This document shows, one piece after another, positions 5,500-10,078 of a stretch of 10,078 nt of DNA (its first letter is position 1; every line of letters begins with the position of its first letter). The position numbers and the translations under genes are program-made. The notes under the pieces are model-generated. The model saw only the letters and a list, made by a program, of their open reading frames with translations. It made no database searches and was not told the origin of the DNA. Origin of the DNA: Bacilli bacterium (lineage in GTDB: Bacteria > Bacillota_I > Bacilli_A > RF39 > UBA660); NCBI GenBank assembly GCA_016295795.1, contig JAEDKN010000038.1, forward strand, positions 1 to 10,078, read 5' to 3'.

Positions 5500-5868
5500 A
5501 TGTATAGTGAAAAAATAACAAGCGAAATAAATCGCTTAAAGTTTGAAGATTTCCTATGGGTTGTGTTTGCTATTCTGTGCCTTATTAATGTTTATGGTGA
5601 TTATAATGATAAAGAATATTTAAAGACACACAATAATACATTTAGGAAAAATTCAAATAAAATTTTTGAGTTTACACTAATAGTAACGTTTTTAATATAC
5701 ATTTATTTTTTTATAAGAAATTATAAGGCTTATGTTAAAGCAACAGAAGAGGAAAAACGATTATATGTTATTAAAGTTTTAGGAACTGCTTTCTTGATTG
5801 CGGGGGTCTTATGTTTATTATATTTTCAGGATAGTCAATCTTCATTTATAGGATCTCCAGCAATATAG
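5500..5868 (+). CDS. Three-helix membrane protein of unknown function
   Basis: A 122-residue protein with three hydrophobic segments (about 18-33, 55-72 and 91-109) separated by charged loops; the N-terminus MYSEKITSEINRLKFEDFLW is amphipathic and the C-terminus reads SSFIGSPAI. It looks like a conserved but uncharacterised membrane family of low-G+C Bacillota; I cannot assign a role. I chose ATG 5500 over the in-frame TTG at 5494 because TTG has no ribosome binding site either and the ATG gives a typical N-terminus. There is no convincing Shine-Dalgarno sequence. The gene starts 12 nt after the stop of the broken MgtC-like gene, so translation may depend on coupling or on a leaderless transcript. 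It converges with the methyltransferase gene, with a gap of only 12 nt. Confidence 0.75.
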   Translation: MYSEKITSEINRLKFEDFLWVVFAILCLINVYGDYNDKEYLKTHNNTFRKNSNKIFEFTLIVTFLIYIYFFIRNYKAYVKATEEEKRLYVIKVLGTAFLIAGVLCLLYFQDSQSSFIGSPAI

Positions 5869-5880
5869 TTTTATCAGAAT

Positions 5881-6657
5881 CTATTTTTTTAATATATCTA
5901 ATACATGACTGCTAGCACCAAGCAGTTCTTTTCTTTCACAAGTCTTAAGATGATATTTTATAAAAATTTTGAATTCTTCTTCGTCCATTTTATTTATTAT
6001 TGGTCTTAAATAATCAGCAGGACCGTCTTGAGCTAGTATTTTTATTCTCTTTAAATTTGCTTTTTTATTATATCTATTAATATCTTCTAATCTAACCATA
6101 CTATACAAATCATCTTTTTTAGATATTATATGAAAATTTTTATCTAATAATCCATCATCTAAAGAACTTTTTATAAGGCCCTCTTTAAATCCATGAGTTA
6201 TGACACAATATTCGTTCATGTAATAACTTATCAAAATTATACCATCATCTTTTAGTATTCTTTTGGCTTCAAATAATGCCATCAGTTTTTCATCATCACT
6301 AATTAAATGATACATTGGACCAAATAGTAAAATCATATCAAAGGTTTTATCTTCGAATTTTTTTAAATTAATTGCGTTTCCCTGAAAAGCTTTAATATTA
6401 CTATTTTTTGATTTTAAGGTCATTAGATTATGTTTTACTAATTCTATTGCGGTAACATCGTATCCTTCGTTTGATAGTGCAATTGAATATTTACCGGTGC
6501 CAGCACCAATATCTAATATTTTAGGATTATTCATTTTTGATAAGTACTTATGAATATATTTCATTGCAGTAATATATTCTACTTGTCCATGTCTTCTACT
6601 TAATCTTTTATCTTCGTTAAATTTATTATAATATTTTATTAAATTTTCTTCATTCAT
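5881..6657 (-). CDS. Class I SAM-dependent methyltransferase
   Basis: A 258-residue Rossmann-fold methyltransferase. From Met at 6657: motif I, DIGAGTG, at 49-55 binds S-adenosylmethionine; the acidic residue ending strand 2 is Glu72 in AIELV; FDMILLFGPMYHL (about 106-118) is the motif IV region; LKDDGIILISYY follows. The C-terminal third is a family-specific region that probably builds the acceptor site. The acceptor is unknown; it could be a small molecule. The upstream in-frame ATG (6669) has no ribosome binding site, while GGAG within those first codons lies 6 nt before ATG 6657, so I prefer 6657. The gene is transcribed alone, divergent from gltX, from a good promoter at 6692-6720, and converges on the small membrane-protein gene. 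Confidence 0.85.
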   Translation of the reverse strand: MNEENLIKYYNKFNEDKRLSRRHGQVEYITAMKYIHKYLSKMNNPKILDIGAGTGKYSIALSNEGYDVTAIELVKHNLMTLKSKNSNIKAFQGNAINLKKFEDKTFDMILLFGPMYHLISDDEKLMALFEAKRILKDDGIILISYYMNEYCVITHGFKEGLIKSSLDDGLLDKNFHIISKKDDLYSMVRLEDINRYNKKANLKRIKILAQDGPADYLRPIINKMDEEEFKIFIKYHLKTCERKELLGASSHVLDILKK

Positions 6658-6691
6658 GTTTTTCTCCATAAAAAAATTTTTACTAAAAATT

Positions 6692-6720
6692 ATTATACAT
6701 TAATATATATAAATATTCAA
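6692..6720 (-). promoter_or_regulatory. Promoter of the methyltransferase gene
   Basis: On the minus strand, TTGAAT (6720-6715) and TATAAT (6697-6692) are spaced by exactly 17 nt. The -10 is a consensus match and is preceded by TG. The predicted start near 6685 leaves a leader of about 28 nt before ATG 6657. Confidence 0.72.
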
Positions 6721-6726
6721 AAAATG

Positions 6727-6755
6727 TTTAAAAATATTTAAAAGTATTATATAAT
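6727..6755 (+). promoter_or_regulatory. Promoter of gltX
   Basis: TATAAT at 6750-6755 is a perfect -10. The -35 at 17 nt is the weaker TTTAAA (6727-6732). The start near 6762 gives a leader of only about 18 nt. The -35 boxes of this and the divergent methyltransferase promoter lie 6 nt apart, so polymerases may compete. Confidence 0.62.
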
Positions 6756-6767
6756 GTATCTAGTTTT

Positions 6768-6773
6768 GAGGTG
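6768..6773 (+). promoter_or_regulatory. Ribosome binding site deciding the gltX start
   Basis: GAGGTG lies 6 nt before ATG 6780. The GTG at 6771, in frame and usable as a start on paper, is itself part of this Shine-Dalgarno sequence, so ATG 6780 is the true start. Confidence 0.85.
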
Positions 6774-6779
6774 AATAAG

Positions 6780-8432
6780 ATGACAAATAAAGATTTGGCT
6801 GAGTTAATATTTCCAAATTTGGAACATGATGTGGAGTATTATGAAGCAAAATATCCAAATAGAAATTTAGAAAGTGGTTGTGAAGTTACTAGGTTTGCAC
6901 CTTCTCCAACAGGATATATGCATTTAGGTGGTTTTTTTCAAGCTTTAATAGACTTTAATATTGCTAAAAATTCTAATGGTGTTTTCTATTTGAGAAATGA
7001 GGATACAGATCAAAAAAGGGAAGTAAGTGATGCTGTAAAACTTATAATGGATACATTAAAACATTACGATATAGTTCCTGATGAATATGAATTCGAAGGA
7101 AATATAGTTGGGGAGTATGGACCTTATATTCAAAGTGAAAGAAAAGAAATATATCATGCATATATAAAAAGATTGATAGAGATAGGTAGAGCTTATCCTT
7201 GCTTTTGTACCAAAGAAGAACTAGATGATATGAGGAAAAATCAAGAATCTAGAAAGAAAAGAACTGGATATTATGGAGTCTATTCTAAATGTAGGAATTT
7301 AAGCGTTGATGAGCAAATAAAAAGAATAAAAGAAGGTATTCCTTATGTTATTAGGTTTAAATCTAATGGAGATTTTGATAAAAAGATAATCTTTGAAGAT
7401 TTAGTAAAAGGGCGTCTTAGTTTAAGTGAAAATGATATTGATGATGTTATAATGAAATCAGATAATATGTTGCCAACTTATCATTTTGCACATGTAGTTG
7501 ATGATCATTTGATGCATACAACATGTGTTGTTAGAGGAGAAGAATGGTTACCTAGTGTTACTAAACATATAGAAATGTTTAATGCTTTTGGATTTAAACC
7601 TCCAAAATATATACATACTCCATTAATAGTAAAAAAAGAGGGAGAAACTGTTAGAAAAATAAGCAAAAGGAAAGATCCAGAAGCATCTATGAGTTATTAT
7701 GAAGAAAATGGTTATCCTACACTTGCAGTAATAGAAGCTCTTATGACAATAATAAATTCAAATTATGAAGAGTGGCATACTGCTAATCCGGATAAGAGTT
7801 TTATAGAATTTAAATATTCACCAAAGAAAATGTCTTCATCAGGTGCATTATTTGATTTAGAAAAATTAAATAATATATCTAAAGATATAATATCTAAGAT
7901 GAGTAAGGAAGAACTTTTAGACAAATCTTTAACTTGGGCTAAAGTTTATGATAAAGAACTAGTAGATTTGATAGAAAAAGATAAAGATTATTACATGAAT
8001 ATAATAAATATAGAAAGAGTTCAAAAGAAACCAAGAAAAGATTATACAACCTATGCTGATATAAAAAATTATATTTGGTATATGTATGATGAGTTGTTTT
8101 TTGATAAAGATAAAGACTATCAGTGGCAAAATATAATAGATAAAGAAGAGATAATTAGTGTACTAGATCTTTATTTTGATAAATATTATGATGTTAATGA
8201 TGATAAGGATACTTGGTTTAATAAAATGAAGGAAGCTTGTGAAGAAACTGGATATTGTGCTAATATGAAAGAGTATAAGTTAAATCCAGATAATTATAAA
8301 GGAAGTATAGCTGACTTTAGTATGATTATAAGAGTAGCACTAACTACTAAGTCTATGACTCCTGATTTGTATGAAATAATGAATTTACTAGGTTTGGACA
8401 GAATAAAAAAGAGAATAGATATTTTAAGATAG
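6780..8432 (+). CDS. gltX: Glutamate--tRNA ligase (class I)
   Basis: A 550-residue class I aminoacyl-tRNA synthetase that charges tRNA with glutamate using ATP, in the cytosol. The signature FAPSPTGYMHLGG at 39-51 is the HIGH region (His48) and KISKRKDP at 292-299 is the KMSKS loop. YHFAHVVDDH and RGEEWLPS, typical of glutamyl-tRNA synthetases, lie between them. Cysteines in PCFCT (141, 143) and SKC (171) match the zinc site of zinc-containing members. An N-terminal extension of about 37 residues and the length exceed the usual 470-500 residues but fit the clostridial long form (about 550) as I remember it. It is a single gene with its own promoter and terminator. There is no room for a T-box leader. 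Whether it also charges tRNA-Gln cannot be decided here. Confidence 0.96.
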   Translation: MTNKDLAELIFPNLEHDVEYYEAKYPNRNLESGCEVTRFAPSPTGYMHLGGFFQALIDFNIAKNSNGVFYLRNEDTDQKREVSDAVKLIMDTLKHYDIVPDEYEFEGNIVGEYGPYIQSERKEIYHAYIKRLIEIGRAYPCFCTKEELDDMRKNQESRKKRTGYYGVYSKCRNLSVDEQIKRIKEGIPYVIRFKSNGDFDKKIIFEDLVKGRLSLSENDIDDVIMKSDNMLPTYHFAHVVDDHLMHTTCVVRGEEWLPSVTKHIEMFNAFGFKPPKYIHTPLIVKKEGETVRKISKRKDPEASMSYYEENGYPTLAVIEALMTIINSNYEEWHTANPDKSFIEFKYSPKKMSSSGALFDLEKLNNISKDIISKMSKEELLDKSLTWAKVYDKELVDLIEKDKDYYMNIINIERVQKKPRKDYTTYADIKNYIWYMYDELFFDKDKDYQWQNIIDKEEIISVLDLYFDKYYDVNDDKDTWFNKMKEACEETGYCANMKEYKLNPDNYKGSIADFSMIIRVALTTKSMTPDLYEIMNLLGLDRIKKRIDILR

Positions 8433-8456
8433 AAGATTACAAGTCTTCTTTTTTTT
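8431..8456 (+). terminator. Rho-independent terminator of gltX
   Basis: AGAAGA-TTACAAG-TCTTCT followed by seven more T. The stem, extendable by a T-A and a G-U pair, begins within the TAG stop codon (8430-8432), so gene end and terminator overlap. Confidence 0.85.
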
Positions 8457-8486
8457 GACAAATTTCGACAATTTATGATTATTTTG

Positions 8487-8515
8487 TTGCTTTAGGAAAT
8501 TATTTATTATATACT
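8487..8515 (+). promoter_or_regulatory. Candidate promoter of the surface-protein operon
   Basis: TTGCTT (8487-8492) and TATACT (8510-8515) are spaced by 17 nt, but the predicted start near 8522 falls at the ribosome binding site GGTGAG (8522-8527). A consensus TTGACA at 8455-8460, next to the gltX terminator, is a rival -35 but has no good -10 at 16-18 nt. Which is used is open. Confidence 0.35.
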
Positions 8516-8530
8516 TAATATGGTGAGAAT

Positions 8531-9376
8531 ATGAAGATAGCAAGGAAAGTATTATTGATGTTTGTACTTTTTTTAATACCTATAAATGTAACATATGCAC
8601 TTAGTCTTGATAATAATGAATTAACTTTAGCAAAAGGTGAAAATGGTACAGTTGATGTATATGCTGACTTAGAAGAAAAAACAAAAAGTGTAAGTTTTTC
8701 ATTAGTGTTTACAAGCTATGATGTGCCAGCAAGTTTTAAAGCGGAAGCTGGATTTAAAAACAAAATTAATGCAACTAAAAACACATTAACTTTTACAGAG
8801 CCACAAGAAGGTAAAGTTAAGTTAGGTACAATTGAAATTGATGTTTCAAAAACAGCAAAAGTAAATAAAGGTACTATTAAACTTAGTAATGTAACTGCAT
8901 CCACCTCATCTGGAAAAGTTATTAAATTAAATCCTACAGAACTTACAGTAACTGTTGGGACAAGCAGTAATACAGAAAAAGTAAAAGAAAGTAACTTATT
9001 AAAAGAAATAAAATCTGATATAGTTACGATTGATTTGCAAGATAACGTATATACGTATGAGATTAATCTATCTGAAGACGTAGAAGAACTTGATTTGCAA
9101 GCTGTTCCTAAAGATGAAAAGTCTAAGGTATTGATATCAAATCAAAAAATAAGTGATTTAAAAGATGGAACAATAACTATAACTGTTACATCTTCATCGA
9201 ATACAAAAGAAGAATACAAAATAAAAGTAAACGTTTTGAAAACAGAAAAGGTTGAAATAGATAAAGAAGAATTTGAAGCAGATACTTCTTATAAAAGAAA
9301 GTGGGTAGTAGTAATTATTGTGTCTGCTGTAACATCGGTGTTTGGGCTTATTCTTAGCAGAAAAAAGGGTGAGTAA
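8531..9376 (+). CDS. Secreted, membrane-anchored protein with cohesin-like and cadherin-like beta-sandwich domains
   Basis: A 281-residue exported protein. The N-terminus is a signal peptide (Lys/Arg start, hydrophobic 7-20) with a likely cut after TYA23. Residues 25-143 are strand-rich and resemble a cohesin-type domain (VDVYADLEEKTKSVSFSLVF ... KLGTIEIDV ... KGTIKLSNV). Residues about 155-236 resemble the cadherin-like beta-sandwich family (VYTYEINL, VLISN, DLKDGTITITVTSS, EEYKIKV). A final helix at 258-275 followed by SRKKGE anchors it in the membrane with most of the protein outside. There is no LPXTG motif. GGTGAG at 8522-8527 supports the ATG. Its stop is 1 nt before the next start, which uses GGTGAG inside this gene's last codons, so the two are translationally coupled. 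It is probably a surface adhesion or scaffold protein; this role is inferred. Confidence 0.82.
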   Translation: MKIARKVLLMFVLFLIPINVTYALSLDNNELTLAKGENGTVDVYADLEEKTKSVSFSLVFTSYDVPASFKAEAGFKNKINATKNTLTFTEPQEGKVKLGTIEIDVSKTAKVNKGTIKLSNVTASTSSGKVIKLNPTELTVTVGTSSNTEKVKESNLLKEIKSDIVTIDLQDNVYTYEINLSEDVEELDLQAVPKDEKSKVLISNQKISDLKDGTITITVTSSSNTKEEYKIKVNVLKTEKVEIDKEEFEADTSYKRKWVVVIIVSAVTSVFGLILSRKKGE

Positions 9377-9377
9377 T

Positions 9378-10078
9378 ATGTATTCAAAGTATATTAAAAG
9401 ATTTTTAGATATTTTCTTTGCATTTGTGTTTCTGGTTATTTTATCTCCAGTTTTCTTATTAGTTGCAATTGCTATCAAAGTGGATTCTAAAGGGCCAGTA
9501 ATTTTTAAACAGATAAGAAGTGGCAAACATAATGTACCATTTGAACTCTATAAATTTAGAAGTATGAGTGCAAATAATGATGTATATGATTTTTCTGTAG
9601 AAGATCAAATTACTAAAGTAGGTAGAGTGATTAGAAAATTATCTTTGGATGAATTACCACAATTGATAAATATTTTAAAAGGTGAAATGAGTTTTATCGG
9701 GCCTCGTCCTTGGATAGTAGAATATTCAGAAAATTTTACTAAATCTCAAATGAAAAGATTAAATGTTTTGCCTGGTATTACGGGGCTTGCACAATGTAGT
9801 GGTAGAAATAATTTGAGTATAAAAGAAAGAATTAATATAGATATATATTATGTAAAGAATCTATCATTAAAAATGGATATTATGGTAATTTTAAAGACGA
9901 TAAAGTGTGTTCTTACAAGAGAGGGATTTAGTAATAGTAAATCTGCAATATGTGATGAGCTTAAGACACTTTCTAAACAACATAAAACTTCTAAGAAAGA
10001 AGTATATAATTTTAATTATAAGAATATGAAAAGGAAAAAAGAGGTTACTGCTAATACTATGCCAAACTTAAATGAAGA
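9378..10078 (+). CDS. Monotopic phosphoglycosyl transferase (bacterial sugar transferase), 3' end beyond the window
   Basis: The frame stays open from ATG 9378 to the window end (233 full codons), so the gene is partial at its 3' end. It belongs to the bacterial sugar transferase family (PglC/WcaJ type), which moves a sugar phosphate from a nucleotide sugar to undecaprenyl phosphate on the inner membrane face, the first step of surface glycan or glycoprotein assembly. The N-terminal re-entrant helix (about 8-33) holds Ser23-Pro24; the catalytic Asp91-Glu92 dyad lies in SLDELPQLINIL; KGEMSFIGPRP (101-111) and LPGITGLAQ (131-139) are family signatures. The core ends near 185; a Lys-rich tail follows that shorter members lack. 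GGTGAG at 9368-9373 and the 1-nt gap couple it to the surface-protein gene. Sugar specificity is unknown. Confidence 0.93.
   Translation, partial: MYSKYIKRFLDIFFAFVFLVILSPVFLLVAIAIKVDSKGPVIFKQIRSGKHNVPFELYKFRSMSANNDVYDFSVEDQITKVGRVIRKLSLDELPQLINILKGEMSFIGPRPWIVEYSENFTKSQMKRLNVLPGITGLAQCSGRNNLSIKERINIDIYYVKNLSLKMDIMVILKTIKCVLTREGFSNSKSAICDELKTLSKQHKTSKKEVYNFNYKNMKRKKEVTANTMPNLNE

Noticed and set aside
6658..6669. Upstream ATG (6669) for the methyltransferase
   Set aside because: It has no ribosome binding site, while GGAG inside these four codons is well placed for ATG 6657.
6771..6779. GTG start for gltX
   Set aside because: The GTG is part of the Shine-Dalgarno sequence GAGGTG of ATG 6780; a start there would have no ribosome binding site.
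6660..6780. T-box riboswitch upstream of gltX
   Set aside because: Synthetase genes in Bacillota often carry one, but the predicted leader is only about 18 nt, with no room for the specifier stem or antiterminator.
9194..9526. Minus-strand open frame of 110 codons
   Set aside because: It runs opposite two well-supported genes and has no start signals. The same holds for the 62-codon minus-strand frame at 8716-8904.

Overview
The window looks like chromosomal DNA of a low-G+C Bacillota. It is very A+T-rich, with AGGAGG/GGTG-type ribosome binding sites, standard-code stops including TGA, sigma-A-like promoters, and a long clostridial-type glutamyl-tRNA synthetase. An uncultured gut Bacilli/Clostridia lineage is my best guess; the lineage is inferred from composition and protein style only.

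Positions 1-2779 hold three tandem, same-strand paralogues of the DUF1016/YhcG family, each with a DUF1016 N-terminal region and a C-terminal PDDEXK nuclease domain. All three keep the D...ExK and QxxxY nuclease residues. They share long blocks of identical DNA in a mosaic pattern, which suggests recent duplication and gene conversion. Each also carries a G+C-rich 19-bp inverted repeat at the same codons, just before the conserved L(T/S)WSH motif. The arm sequences differ in the three genes while the base pairing is kept. This is the most unusual signal in the window. Positions 2780-3116 look like decayed gene debris, and 3122-3175 holds two hairpins, the second a rho-independent terminator.

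Positions 3196-4040 hold an HD-domain protein with its own promoter and a tRNA-Arg(CCU) gene set in a cluster of hairpins and terminators. Positions 4102-5868 hold small membrane proteins on the + strand: a two-helix protein of unknown role, a two-helix protein with a cytosolic zinc ribbon, an MgtC/SapB-like gene broken by a single-base frameshift, and a three-helix protein of unknown role with no visible ribosome binding site.

A class I SAM-dependent methyltransferase (5881-6657, minus strand) is divergent from gltX (6780-8432); both promoters can be read in the gap between them. After the gltX terminator comes a two-gene unit: a secreted, membrane-anchored protein with a cohesin-like and a cadherin-like beta-sandwich domain, followed 1 nt later by a monotopic phosphoglycosyl transferase that runs off the end of the window. 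This suggests the start of a cell-surface glycan locus.
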